A DNA stretch of 64,000 bases from Saccharopolyspora phatthalungensis (lineage in GTDB: Bacteria; Actinomycetota; Actinomycetes; Mycobacteriales; Pseudonocardiaceae): contig NZ_JACHIW010000001.1 of NCBI RefSeq assembly GCF_014203395.1, positions 2,831,001 to 2,895,000 of the forward strand, in the 5' to 3' direction. A program made the position numbers and the translations under genes. A model generated the notes under the pieces. That model was not told the DNA's origin. It saw only the letters and a program-made list of their open reading frames with translations, and did not search any database. This document shows positions 7,107-15,040 of the stretch, in pieces; the first letter of the stretch is position 1, and every line of letters begins with the position of its first letter.

Positions 7107-9536
7107 TTAACTCGGTAGTGGGCGCGTCGTCGAACTGGTCGACGACGCGGTGCTGCTTGGCTGTGTGGTGCTGTTGGGTGATGTGGTGCGGCCCGGCGGG
7201 GTGGTGCTGCTGCTCGGTGGTGTGGTGCTGGTGTTCGGTGGTGTGGTGCTGGTGCTACTGGGTTGCGTCGAGGTCGCCGGTGGCGTGGTGCTGCTGGGCG
7301 GCCCCGAGGTCGTCGGCGACGTGGTGCCGGTCGACGGTTCCGACGTGGTCGAGGGTGTGATCGGCGTCGTACCGCTCGTCGGCGGTCCCGGCGGCGTCGA
7401 GTTCGGCGGCCAAGGCCACCAGCACGGCGATGGATGCCACGGCGGCCGGGTACTCCAGTCCGACGGGTACCAAGGCCGCGGCAATCCCCAACCGGGCTGC
7501 TGCCACCACCACGGGCACTCCGGCGGCGTGCTCGCGCTCGTCGGACTGCTCGGGGTCGGTGTCGATGTCGGTGGAGCCGGTTCGGGCGGCAGGACTTCCC
7601 AGGGATACCAGAGCCGAACGGTGGCCGTATCGCTGTCGCGGCTTGATCCCAAGGTGGCGGTCACCGGGATCGTCACGTCGCGGAAATTCGGTCCGTGAAC
7701 CCACGACCACGGGTAGCCCGGCAGCCCGGTCAGCCACACATGGCCGGTGAAGGACTCGCCCGGGGCCAGGTCGGCGGCGCACCGGATCCGGTCCCGCTCG
7801 ACGGGCCAGACCTCGCACTCCGGCGGTAGCCCGATCGCCCGAACGTCTTCGGGCAACTGGGCAATGGCCTCGGCGTGTCCGGTGCTCGTCCCGGTGTTGC
7901 GCACGTCGATCTCGATCCGGCTGTGCAGCCACGGCGCGTGATCCCAGGTCGAGGTCTGCACTGCTACGCCGTCGACCGGCGTGCGCGGCTGGATCACGAC
8001 CGGCACGGTCGGCAGCCGCAACTGGATTTCGTTGCCCGCGCTGATGCTCGCGGTGATATCGCCGCCGGTGGCGGTCTCGTCGGCCTGGACGCGGTAGTCG
8101 AAGACGAACGACTCACCGGGCCGCAGACCGCGATCGGTGGTGCAGGCGATCGTGCCGGGCCGGCTCGCGCAGCGCACCGACGGTGCGTCGGGCGCCTGGA
8201 CATGAATCGGGGTCGAGGAGGCGAACCAGCTCTGCGGTGTGGTCGCGGCCGGCCCAGATCGGACGGCGGTCGGCAGTTGCGCGGACACGCCCCGGGGCAA
8301 GGTCAGTGTGGAGGTGACCGGTTCGGACGGGCCGGAACCGGTGTTGCGCACCGTGATCGGCAACGCCGCCGGATCCCCGCCGGCGACCAGCCGGATCGGC
8401 TCGGCGGGTCCCGTGGCGGTAATGCCCGGAGACGCCGGTGGCGGTGGAGGGGGCGCCGGGGCGGGTGGTGGCGGCTGTGGCGTCGGCTTGGCCGGCAGTT
8501 GCGGCGCCGGAGACCGCGGCGGGGGCGGCTGGACCACGGCCGGCGGCGGCAGAGTCAACGCGACCGGCACCTGCTGGTCCGTCCCGGAGGTCAGGGCGAG
8601 GGTGATGGCCACGGCCAGTGCCGCCGTAGCCGCCCCGGCGATGATCGCCTGCCGAGGACCGCCGCTGACCGCGCCCGCGGCGCCGGAGGCGCTGACCGCG
8701 GCCCCGGCTGCCGTTGCGCCGGAGGACGAGGCGGCGAGGTAGCCGGCGACGGAACCACCGAGCACCAGCGGCGCGATGATCACCCGCAGCGCACCGTTGA
8801 CATCGGCGAGTTCCGCGGCCAACGCGCGGCAGCGATCGCAGCCGTCAAGGTGCGCTTCCACCTGGGCCGTTTCCCGCTTGGACAGCCCGCTCCGGGTCCA
8901 CGCACCGAGCCGTTCGGCGGTGGCCCGGCATTGCTCCACATTGGATTCGGCGTCGTTCAGCCGCCCGAGGTGCACCTGCAGGTAGGCCTGGCGGAGCCCC
9001 TCGCGAGCCCGGTAGGCGAGCGCGGAAACCCCGTTGGGGCTCAACCCGAGCAACGGCGCCACCTCGGCCGGGGTCTGGCCCTCGACCTCGACGTGCCACA
9101 GCACGGTCTGCCAGCGTTCCGGTAGCCGGGCGAACGCCTGCGCGGCGAGCGTGCGCTCCAGCCCGGCGACCGCCGTGTCGGTGAACGGCACGCTGACGTC
9201 GGCGCCCGACACCTCCGCGACGTCGTCGGCGAGCTGCACCTTTCGTTCCCGACGGGTGCGGTCGTAGGCGGTGTTGCGCAGGGCGGTCAGTAGGTAGGCG
9301 CGGAAGGCAGTGTTGGGCCCGCGCCCGTCGCGGAGCGTGTCGAGCACCTTCGCGAATGCCTCGGACACCAGGTCGTCGGCTTCGGCCGAAGACTTCGCGA
9401 CCTGCCGCGCCATGTTGTACGCCGCACCGACGTGCCGTTCGTAGAGCTGCGCGTAGGCCGCGGAGGAGCCGTTGCGGACCTCCTCCAGTAGTTCGCCGTC
9501 GCTTGGGCCCTGCACTTCCGCCGGAACTGTCGCCAC
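7107..9536 (-). CDS. ECF-type sigma factor fused to zinc-finger, membrane segment and extracytoplasmic Pro/Ser/Thr-rich region
   Basis: The start is GTG 9536, set by a strong GGGGAGGAAGG site; an upstream in-frame Met at 9614 lacks one. The 809-residue product contains sigma region 2 (about 20-90, DLVSEAFAKVLDTLRD), region 4 (about 130-190, LPERWQTVLWHVEVEGQTPAEVA), then a zinc-finger-like HLDGCDRC of anti-sigma type (about 230), hydrophobic stretches at about 255-272 and 300-320, and a Pro-rich spacer. Two beta-rich repeats follow (each with V-x-N-T-G), resembling CARDB/DUF11 adhesin-like domains, then a Trp/Pro-rich part and a Ser/Thr/Pro tail. So sigma factor, putative anti-sigma and sensor lie in one chain. 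ECF groups with fused C-terminal domains are known in actinobacteria. How it is released from the membrane is unknown. Confidence 0.85.
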   Translation of the reverse strand: MATVPAEVQGPSDGELLEEVRNGSSAAYAQLYERHVGAAYNMARQVAKSSAEADDLVSEAFAKVLDTLRDGRGPNTAFRAYLLTALRNTAYDRTRRERKVQLADDVAEVSGADVSVPFTDTAVAGLERTLAAQAFARLPERWQTVLWHVEVEGQTPAEVAPLLGLSPNGVSALAYRAREGLRQAYLQVHLGRLNDAESNVEQCRATAERLGAWTRSGLSKRETAQVEAHLDGCDRCRALAAELADVNGALRVIIAPLVLGGSVAGYLAASSSGATAAGAAVSASGAAGAVSGGPRQAIIAGAATAALAVAITLALTSGTDQQVPVALTLPPPAVVQPPPPRSPAPQLPAKPTPQPPPPAPAPPPPPPASPGITATGPAEPIRLVAGGDPAALPITVRNTGSGPSEPVTSTLTLPRGVSAQLPTAVRSGPAATTPQSWFASSTPIHVQAPDAPSVRCASRPGTIACTTDRGLRPGESFVFDYRVQADETATGGDITASISAGNEIQLRLPTVPVVIQPRTPVDGVAVQTSTWDHAPWLHSRIEIDVRNTGTSTGHAEAIAQLPEDVRAIGLPPECEVWPVERDRIRCAADLAPGESFTGHVWLTGLPGYPWSWVHGPNFRDVTIPVTATLGSSRDSDTATVRLWYPWEVLPPEPAPPTSTPTPSSPTSASTPPECPWWWQQPGWGLPRPWYPSDWSTRPPWHPSPCWWPWPPNSTPPGPPTSGTTPITPSTTSEPSTGTTSPTTSGPPSSTTPPATSTQPSSTSTTPPNTSTTPPSSSTTPPGRTTSPNSTTQPSSTASSTSSTTRPLPS

Positions 9537-9738
9537 GCCGCACCTTCCTCCCCTCGCCGGGCTGTGTCGATCTTGATCCGCTAGTCCTAGGGAGTCGCCC
9601 TGGGCGAACACCATGACGCGTCAAAGCCGAAAAATTATTGTGATCTAGATCGTATTCCGTGCGCCAACGGGAGCACCGTCATGGGCGACCCCTTGTTCCG
9701 TCCCGTCGACAGGAAGTCTCTGAGGAGGGACGTTGAGC
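9537..9738. promoter_or_regulatory. Divergent promoter region between fused sigma factor and GGDEF-like gene
   Basis: This 200-base gap separates two divergent genes. Its centre (about 9630-9655) is AT-rich for this genome and holds the perfect palindrome GATCTAGATC at 9642-9651. No convincing -35/-10 pair was found. The palindrome and AT-richness suggest control of both genes, perhaps including autoregulation by the sigma factor, but nothing here proves it. Confidence 0.35.
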
Positions 9739-10542
9739 ATGCGGGAGTGGTCACTGAGGTGTGACGCGACGACAGCGCAGGCGCAGCGGCGAGCCTTGCG
9801 ATCCCGCTGGCGCACCGCGAGCCTCGCGGCCGGATGGCCGTTCCCGAGCGACTGGGGAGCGGATGTGGTGGACGCGGTGTGCGCAGCGGTCATCGCCGGA
9901 GACGACTTGGCGGAGCCGCTGGCCGAGCTCGGCGCGTCCCGGGCGGAAGCGGGCGTCGGGCTCGCCGCGACGTTGCAGGACGTCGCCGCGCTGCACGCGG
10001 TTTCGGCAGGGGAGCACGACGGCCTGGTGTTCGCGGACCCGGATGCGGTGCCGACCGCGATACTGCGGACGACCGCGCTTGGTTGGGCGGAGGTGATGGC
10101 CCGGTTGTCGGGCGGGCGCGAGGTCGAGGATCCGCTGACCGGCCTGACCACCGCGAGCTACCTGCGCACCCGGCTACGCGAGGTGTACCGGGCGGCTCGT
10201 GCCGAAGGGCGGCGGGCCGGTGACGGGCACGTGCTGGTCACGGTTTCGCTGGGCGTCACGCCCGACGGTTATGCCCGGATGATGGCGATGGTGTTGATCG
10301 CCGACGCCCTGCGGACCGTGTTCGACGGCGGGGAAACGACGTCGCTGCTGCGGTCGGCGACCGCAGCGGTACTGGCGGCGCGCGACCGGCTGCTACCCGC
10401 CCGCTGCCTCAAGGCCCGCTGGATGATCCAGCACCGCCTGGCGGCGGATCCGGCCCTGCGCGGTTGCCAGTCGGTGCAACTGCGGGAAGAACTTCTGCCC
10501 GCGGATCACGGCGAAGCCTGCGATCTGCTGGCAACCCTGTGA
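9739..10542 (+). CDS. Unknown protein with a GGDEF-like fragment
   Basis: A 267-residue protein from ATG 9739, chosen because GAGGAGGGA ends about 8 bases upstream; a TTG at 9733 is too close to it. Residues about 132-160 read DPLTGLTTASYLRTRLREVYRAAR, which matches the opening of GGDEF diguanylate-cyclase domains. The later VLVTVSLG segment also fits the fold, but the catalytic GG(D/E)EF loop is not visible. It may therefore be a degenerate, non-catalytic GGDEF-like protein. The N-terminal half is alpha-helical with no recognised domain, and no membrane segments are seen. It is divergent from the fused sigma factor and separated from purK by a stem-loop. Confidence 0.7.
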   Translation: MREWSLRCDATTAQAQRRALRSRWRTASLAAGWPFPSDWGADVVDAVCAAVIAGDDLAEPLAELGASRAEAGVGLAATLQDVAALHAVSAGEHDGLVFADPDAVPTAILRTTALGWAEVMARLSGGREVEDPLTGLTTASYLRTRLREVYRAARAEGRRAGDGHVLVTVSLGVTPDGYARMMAMVLIADALRTVFDGGETTSLLRSATAAVLAARDRLLPARCLKARWMIQHRLAADPALRGCQSVQLREELLPADHGEACDLLATL

Positions 10543-10543
10543 C

Positions 10544-10589
10544 GGCGATTTCAAGGGAAATCGGTGGGTCGAGTTCCCGTGAAATCGCC
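10544..10589 (+). terminator. Long stem-loop between GGDEF-like gene and purK
   Basis: GGCGATTTCA (10544-10553) pairs perfectly with TGAAATCGCC (10580-10589). After one A/G mismatch, GGGAA (10555-10559) pairs with TTCCC (10574-10578), leaving a 14-base loop. It begins 2 bases after the stop codon of the GGDEF-like gene and ends 67 bases before purK. There is no T-run, so it could be a U-less terminator or a leader element for purK. Confidence 0.6.
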
Positions 10590-10656
10590 TGTGAGGTAGG
10601 TCGCGTTGGCCGGTCCCGGCGCGGGTGCCTCGAGCCCGCCGCTCTACGCTGACGAG

Positions 10657-11841
10657 GTGGACCACCGCACCGGAACCCCAGTTGTCGGCATGATCGGTGG
10701 TGGCCAGCTCGCGAGGATGACCCACCAGGCGGCGATCCCGTTGGGGCAGTCGCTGAAGGTGCTGGCCACCTCGAAGGACGATGCCGCCGCGCTTGTCGCG
10801 CCGAACGTGGAGATCGGCCACCACACGGATCTCGAAGCGCTGAAGAACTTCGCGCAGGGGTGCGATGTGGTCACCTTCGACCACGAGCACGTGCCCGGTG
10901 AACACCTCCGCGCACTGGCCGCGTCCGGGGTTTCCGTGCAACCCGGTCCGGATGCTTTGTTGCACGCGCAGGACAAGCTCGTGATGCGCCGCGAACTCGC
11001 CGAGCTCGGCTTGCCGGTGCCGCCGTTCGCCGAGGTGACCAAGGTCGCCGACGTGCTGGAGTTCGGCGCGGAGCACGGCTGGCCGTGCGTGCTGAAGACC
11101 GCCCGCGGCGGCTACGACGGTCGTGGCGTGTGGGTGCTCGACACCCCGGACGGTGCCGCGCGCACCGTCACCGAACTGCTGGAAAGCGGCTCGCCGCTGC
11201 TCGTCGAGCAACGGGTCGCGCTGCGCCGTGAGCTCGCTGCGCTGGTCGCGCGCTCGCCGTTCGGGCAGGGCGCGGTGTGGCCGCTGGTGGAGACGGTGCA
11301 GCAGGACGGCATCTGCATGCAGGTGCTCGCCCCGGCTCCGAACGCCTCGCCGGAATTGGTTGAGCAGGCCCAGGGCGTCGCGCTGAAGATCGCCGAATCG
11401 CTCGACGTCACCGGGGTGCTCGCGGTCGAGCTGTTCGAGACCGACAACGGCCTGATGATCAACGAGTTGGCCATGCGGCCGCACAACTCCGGGCACTGGA
11501 CCATCGAAGGCTCTCGCACTTCTCAGTTCGAGCAGCACCTCCGGGCGGTGCTGGACTACCCGCTGGGCAGCACCGAGCAGACCGCGCCGGCCGTGGTGAT
11601 GGCCAACCTGCTGGGCTCGCCGACCGAGCTCAAGATGGGCGTGGACGAGCGGCTGCACCACTTGTTCGCCCGCTACCCGCACGCCAAGGTCCACCTGTAC
11701 GGCAAGAGCGAACGCCCGGGGCGCAAGCTCGGCCACGTGACCTTGCTCGGCGACCGGATGGACGAGGTGCGGGAACAGGCGAGGCTGGCCGCGCACTGGC
11801 TGTCGCACGCCGAGTGGCTCGACGGCCACCAGATCCACTGA
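10657..11841 (+). CDS. purK: N5-carboxyaminoimidazole ribonucleotide synthase
   Basis: Cytoplasmic purine-synthesis enzyme: uses ATP and bicarbonate to convert AIR to N5-CAIR. The start is taken as GTG 10657 (394 residues, beginning [20 protein letters not shown]); a TTG at 10606 would add 17 poorly conserved residues. The N-terminal GGGQLARM signature and ATP-grasp features are present: [48 protein letters not shown]. The last holds the metal-binding Glu/Asn region. purE follows 29 bases downstream, so the two form an operon as in other actinobacteria. A stem-loop lies in the upstream leader. The assignment is secure. Confidence 0.95.
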   Translation: MDHRTGTPVVGMIGGGQLARMTHQAAIPLGQSLKVLATSKDDAAALVAPNVEIGHHTDLEALKNFAQGCDVVTFDHEHVPGEHLRALAASGVSVQPGPDALLHAQDKLVMRRELAELGLPVPPFAEVTKVADVLEFGAEHGWPCVLKTARGGYDGRGVWVLDTPDGAARTVTELLESGSPLLVEQRVALRRELAALVARSPFGQGAVWPLVETVQQDGICMQVLAPAPNASPELVEQAQGVALKIAESLDVTGVLAVELFETDNGLMINELAMRPHNSGHWTIEGSRTSQFEQHLRAVLDYPLGSTEQTAPAVVMANLLGSPTELKMGVDERLHHLFARYPHAKVHLYGKSERPGRKLGHVTLLGDRMDEVREQARLAAHWLSHAEWLDGHQIH

Positions 11842-11870
11842 CACAACGCAGCGAAGCGAGAGGTCCGAGC

Positions 11871-12392
11871 GTGGCAGGCGAGAACCCACTGGTCGGCGTG
11901 ATCATGGGCAGCGATTCCGACTGGCCGGTGATGCAGGCCGCCGCGGACGCGCTCACCGAATTCAGCGTGCCCTTCGAAGCCGGTGTCTACTCCGCGCACC
12001 GCACGCCGCAGCGGATGCTCGATTACGCGCGCACCGCGGCCGATCGCGGCATCCGGGTGATCATCGCCGGCGCGGGGGGCGCGGCGCACCTGCCAGGCAT
12101 GGTCGCCTCGGCCACCGTGCTGCCGGTGATCGGTGTCCCGGTGCCGTTGAAATACCTCGACGGTATGGATTCGCTGCTGTCCATCGTGCAGATGCCGGCC
12201 GGGGTTCCGGTGGCGACGGTGTCGGTGGGCGGGGCCCGCAACGCGGGTCTGCTCGCGGTCCGGACGCTGGCGGCGGATTCCGGCGAGCTGGGCGCCCGGC
12301 TGCGCGCCGACATGGCCAGGTTCCAGTCGGATCTGGAAAGCATGGTCCTCGACAAGCACACCGCGCTGCGGCAGAAGGCCGGCCAAGACTGA
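11871..12392 (+). CDS. purE: N5-carboxyaminoimidazole ribonucleotide mutase, class I
   Basis: Converts N5-CAIR, the product of PurK, to CAIR. It starts at GTG 11871 with a GAGAGG site upstream; the longer frame overlapping purK is not needed. The 173-residue protein has the diagnostic [10 protein letters not shown] near residues 12-21, SAHRTPQRM (catalytic His), [12 protein letters not shown] and [10 protein letters not shown]. Octameric class I PurE proteins have this length. It lies directly behind purK and is followed by a convergent TIGR03089 gene. Confidence 0.95.
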   Translation: MAGENPLVGVIMGSDSDWPVMQAAADALTEFSVPFEAGVYSAHRTPQRMLDYARTAADRGIRVIIAGAGGAAHLPGMVASATVLPVIGVPVPLKYLDGMDSLLSIVQMPAGVPVATVSVGGARNAGLLAVRTLAADSGELGARLRADMARFQSDLESMVLDKHTALRQKAGQD

Positions 12393-12459
12393 GTTTCGGT
12401 GACCTCCGGCCACGATTTGATCAACTTCGAGGTGCTCAACCGGGTTCGGAAACGAGCAC

Positions 12460-13173
12460 TCAGGGCGCCAGTTCGACGGTGATGCGTTCGTCGGACCGGC
12501 GTCGGCCCAGTTGCTGTGGGTCGAGGTTGGTGCAGTGCACCAGGGATGCCTGCGCGGCCAATACGGCGAGGAAACCGTCCACCACGCCACCCGGCAGGCT
12601 CCACTCCAATGTGGACAGAACGCGGTCGTCGGGACCGATGTGCAAGGTTTCGGCGCGCCGCCTGGCCTCGTTGATCACGTCGTCGACCGACCGGTCCAGC
12701 AGCGCCGGATCGCCGCCGCCGACCGGCGAGATCGGGCTGAAGTCGTCACCATGCACCCGGATGTCCGACACGTAGTCGGCGATCCCGTCCGGCAGGCCCC
12801 GCACCGGCGCACCGAGGGCGTCCAGCCCCACGGCCGCGACGGTGTGCGCGCCCTTGCCACTGTCCAGATCGGACGCCGGGACGAACGCCACCTCGGCACC
12901 CCGCGGGTCATCCGTGATGTGCGCCCCGCACCACCAGGATCCCAGCAGCACCCCGACGGTCTGCCAGTGCGCCGGCAGTGCCACGAGCACCGGCGCGCCC
13001 GGTTCCAGGTCGAGCTCGTCGACGAGCCAGTTCGCAGTCTTCGCCGCCCAGTTCGCGGTGGTCGCGCGGGACAGCTCGATGCGCGCCCCGGTGGCGTCGT
13101 CGTAGTGCGTGATCAGCGGCTTCGGCGCCCCGCTGGTCAATAGCGGACCGAGCAGTGCCTGGGTAACGCTCAT
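12460..13173 (-). CDS. TIGR03089-family protein (short AMP-binding-enzyme-like)
   Basis: A 237-residue protein whose N-terminal half (THYDDATGARIELSRATTANW, then KTANWLVDELDLEPGAPVLVALPAHWQTVGVLLG) resembles the start of acyl-CoA synthetase/AMP-binding enzymes. It lacks the ATP-binding loop and the large C-terminal part, so it is about half a normal enzyme. That is typical for the TIGR03089 family, which is confined to actinobacteria and has no known function. The M. tuberculosis homologue Rv3268 also lies next to an LCP gene. Here the LCP gene lies upstream on the same strand, and an insertion sequence now lies between them. It converges with purE. Confidence 0.85.
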   Translation of the reverse strand: MSVTQALLGPLLTSGAPKPLITHYDDATGARIELSRATTANWAAKTANWLVDELDLEPGAPVLVALPAHWQTVGVLLGSWWCGAHITDDPRGAEVAFVPASDLDSGKGAHTVAAVGLDALGAPVRGLPDGIADYVSDIRVHGDDFSPISPVGGGDPALLDRSVDDVINEARRRAETLHIGPDDRVLSTLEWSLPGGVVDGFLAVLAAQASLVHCTNLDPQQLGRRRSDERITVELAP

Positions 13174-13294
13174 GGCCCGAGCGTAACGTCAGGGTTCAGT
13201 GTTCGAAGTCGCGGAGCCGTCGAACTTCGTGCTTCGGCACACAGGGTTGGCGATTTCGCGCTTGGCCCCAAGGGCAATCCGGACAGGCGCTAGT

Positions 13295-13310
13295 CCCGTG
13301 TTTCGCACAT
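13295..13310 (+). repeat. Left terminal inverted repeat of the IS element
   Basis: 16-base end CCCGTGTTTCGCACAT, matching the right end with two mismatches. The 10-base core TTTCGCACAT is identical in both. Confidence 0.85.
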
Positions 13311-13364
13311 GGGGGTGGTTGGGGTTGGAAGAGCGTTCCGCTTTGATCATCTTATCGTTGCGGG

Positions 13365-14987
13365 ATGCGTGCACGACCGCTTCCGCAACCGATGGTCTTC
13401 GGTGGGCCGAGTGTGGAAAAGATGCTGGGTGCGTTGCCGGTGGTGGCCGACTACTGCGGCAGGTTGGACCTGGCCGGGATTATCGACCGGGCCTGCCCGG
13501 TGCGTGATGTGGCGATCCTGTCGCATGGGCAGGTGATCGAGGCGTTGGTGGCGAATCGGTTGACCTCGCCGACGCCGTTGTTGCGGGTCACCGATTGGGC
13601 GCGGGCATGGGCGGTGGAGGAAGTGCTGGGTATCGACCCCGCCAGGCTCAATGACGACCGGATCGCCCGCGCGTTGGACGCGATCGCCCCGGAGCTGGAC
13701 CGGATCGTGGGATCGGTGGGGGCGCGAGCGATCTCGGCGTTCGGGCTGGATGTGTCCCGGTTGCATTGGGATATGACGTCGATCTCGCTGTATGGCGCAT
13801 ACGAACAGACCGATCCCGGCTACGCCGCACCACGATTCGGGCACCCGAAAGACCGTCGCCCGGATCTCAAGCAGGTCCAGGCCGGACTGGCGGTCACCGG
13901 CGACGGCGGGATACCGGTGCTGCATCGTGGCTACGACGGCGGCGCGGGAGAGGTCGCCCAGGTAGTGGGGGCGATGACCGCGCTGAAAAACCTTGCCGGG
14001 CCACGGGATTTTCTGTTGGTGGGGGACTCGAAGCTGATCTCCTACGGCAACCTGCACGCCATGGTCACCGCGGGCGTGAGATTCATCGCCCCGGCATCCA
14101 AGCTCTACGTCCGCGCCGCCGAGTTGGCCGCACTCGACCCGCAGGCGGCCACGGTTGTGGATTACGTAGCTGGACGGGACACCGGTAAACCAGCCGATCG
14201 CCGCGGCGCCTGGCGGGTCATGGAGGACACACTGAGCCTGCCCGGCAAGCGCAAGACCGACCCGGTACTGCGGCTGCGACGGGTGTTCGTGCACTCCACC
14301 GCCCGAGCGACGGCTGCCATGGCGGCACGGGCGAAGAAACTCGACCGGGCCCGCGGCGACCTCGACCGGGTCGTGCGTGGCCTGGGGTCGCGGCACTACC
14401 CGAGTGAGCACGCCGTCACCGACCGGGTCACCACCATCGCCCGCACCCGCCGTGTCAAGACCTACCTGCGCACCCAGGTCGGCACCGACCCCGTCACCGG
14501 TAAACCCACCCTGACGTGGTGGTTCGATCAGACCGCGCTGGATGCCGAGGCCTCCACCGACGGCTGGTACGCCCTGTTGACCAACCTGCCCGCCACCGTC
14601 ACCGCCGCCGAGGTCCTCACCCGCTACAAGGGCCAGGAAGTGGTGGAACGCCGCTACTCGGCGTTCAAGGGCCCCCTGGCGGTGGCACCGATGTTCCTCA
14701 AGACCAACCGGCGCATCGCCGCCCTGCTCACCGTGATCTGTCTCGCCCTTCTCGTCTTCTGCCTGATCGAACGCGCCGTGCGGACCGCGATCGCTCCGGA
14801 GGTCAGGATGGCCGGCCTGTATCCCGGTCAGAAAGCCAAACCCACCGGCCGCTTGATCTTCCAGGCCCTGTCCGAACTCCGGCTGATCCCCGCCACCACC
14901 GGCCAACCCGCGACCATCCCGCAACCCGGGCCGGTCCAGACCCGACTACTCAACCTGCTTGCCGTCGATCCCACCCGACCGCCATGA
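13365..14987 (+). CDS. IS1634-family transposase
   Basis: A 540-residue DDE transposase. The catalytic candidates are D136 in LHWDMTSISLYG, D221 in FLLVGDSKLIS and E428 in YKGQEVVERRYSAFKGPL, the last matching the Y-rich E-containing signature of IS4-like elements. GHPKDRRPDLKQVQAGLAV is characteristic of the IS1634 group. The frame is intact from ATG 13365 to TGA; an ATG at 13392 is an alternative start, and neither has a strong ribosome-binding site, which is common for transposases. No frameshift or stop was seen, so the protein is probably active. It is the only mobile gene recognised in the window. Confidence 0.93.
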   Translation: MRARPLPQPMVFGGPSVEKMLGALPVVADYCGRLDLAGIIDRACPVRDVAILSHGQVIEALVANRLTSPTPLLRVTDWARAWAVEEVLGIDPARLNDDRIARALDAIAPELDRIVGSVGARAISAFGLDVSRLHWDMTSISLYGAYEQTDPGYAAPRFGHPKDRRPDLKQVQAGLAVTGDGGIPVLHRGYDGGAGEVAQVVGAMTALKNLAGPRDFLLVGDSKLISYGNLHAMVTAGVRFIAPASKLYVRAAELAALDPQAATVVDYVAGRDTGKPADRRGAWRVMEDTLSLPGKRKTDPVLRLRRVFVHSTARATAAMAARAKKLDRARGDLDRVVRGLGSRHYPSEHAVTDRVTTIARTRRVKTYLRTQVGTDPVTGKPTLTWWFDQTALDAEASTDGWYALLTNLPATVTAAEVLTRYKGQEVVERRYSAFKGPLAVAPMFLKTNRRIAALLTVICLALLVFCLIERAVRTAIAPEVRMAGLYPGQKAKPTGRLIFQALSELRLIPATTGQPATIPQPGPVQTRLLNLLAVDPTRPP

Positions 14988-15023
14988 TCATCCGGCATAC
15001 CCGGGTTCGTCCCACCCTCACCA

Positions 15024-15039
15024 ATGTGCGAAAGACGCG
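15024..15039 (-). repeat. Right terminal inverted repeat of the IS element
   Basis: Reads CGCGTCTTTCGCACAT on the minus strand. It is immediately followed on the plus strand by GCTAGT, the second copy of the target duplication. Confidence 0.85.
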
Positions 15040-15040
15040 G

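Larger units (their letters stand above)
13295..15039 (+). mobile_element. IS1634-family insertion sequence, apparently complete
   Basis: A 1745-bp element with one transposase gene. Its ends are CCCGTGTTTCGCACAT at 13295-13310 and, inverted, CGCGTCTTTCGCACAT at 15024-15039: 14 of 16 positions match, with weaker similarity continuing inward. It is flanked by the direct repeat GCTAGT (13289-13294 and 15040-15045), a 6-bp target duplication consistent with this family. The right-hand copy contains the complement of the TAG stop codon of the neighbouring LCP gene. The element is in opposite orientation to the LCP and TIGR03089 genes, which it separates. Intact ends, gene and target repeats suggest a fairly recent insertion. 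Confidence 0.9.

Noticed and set aside
7140..7300. GTGGTGCTG-rich repeats as a DNA repeat array
   Set aside because: They encode, on the minus strand, the Ser/Thr/Pro tail of the sigma fusion in frame, so they are coding low complexity.
13196..13240. Hairpin CGAAGT...ACTTCG left of the IS as a terminator
   Set aside because: The stem is only 6 bp with a 14-base loop, easily due to chance.
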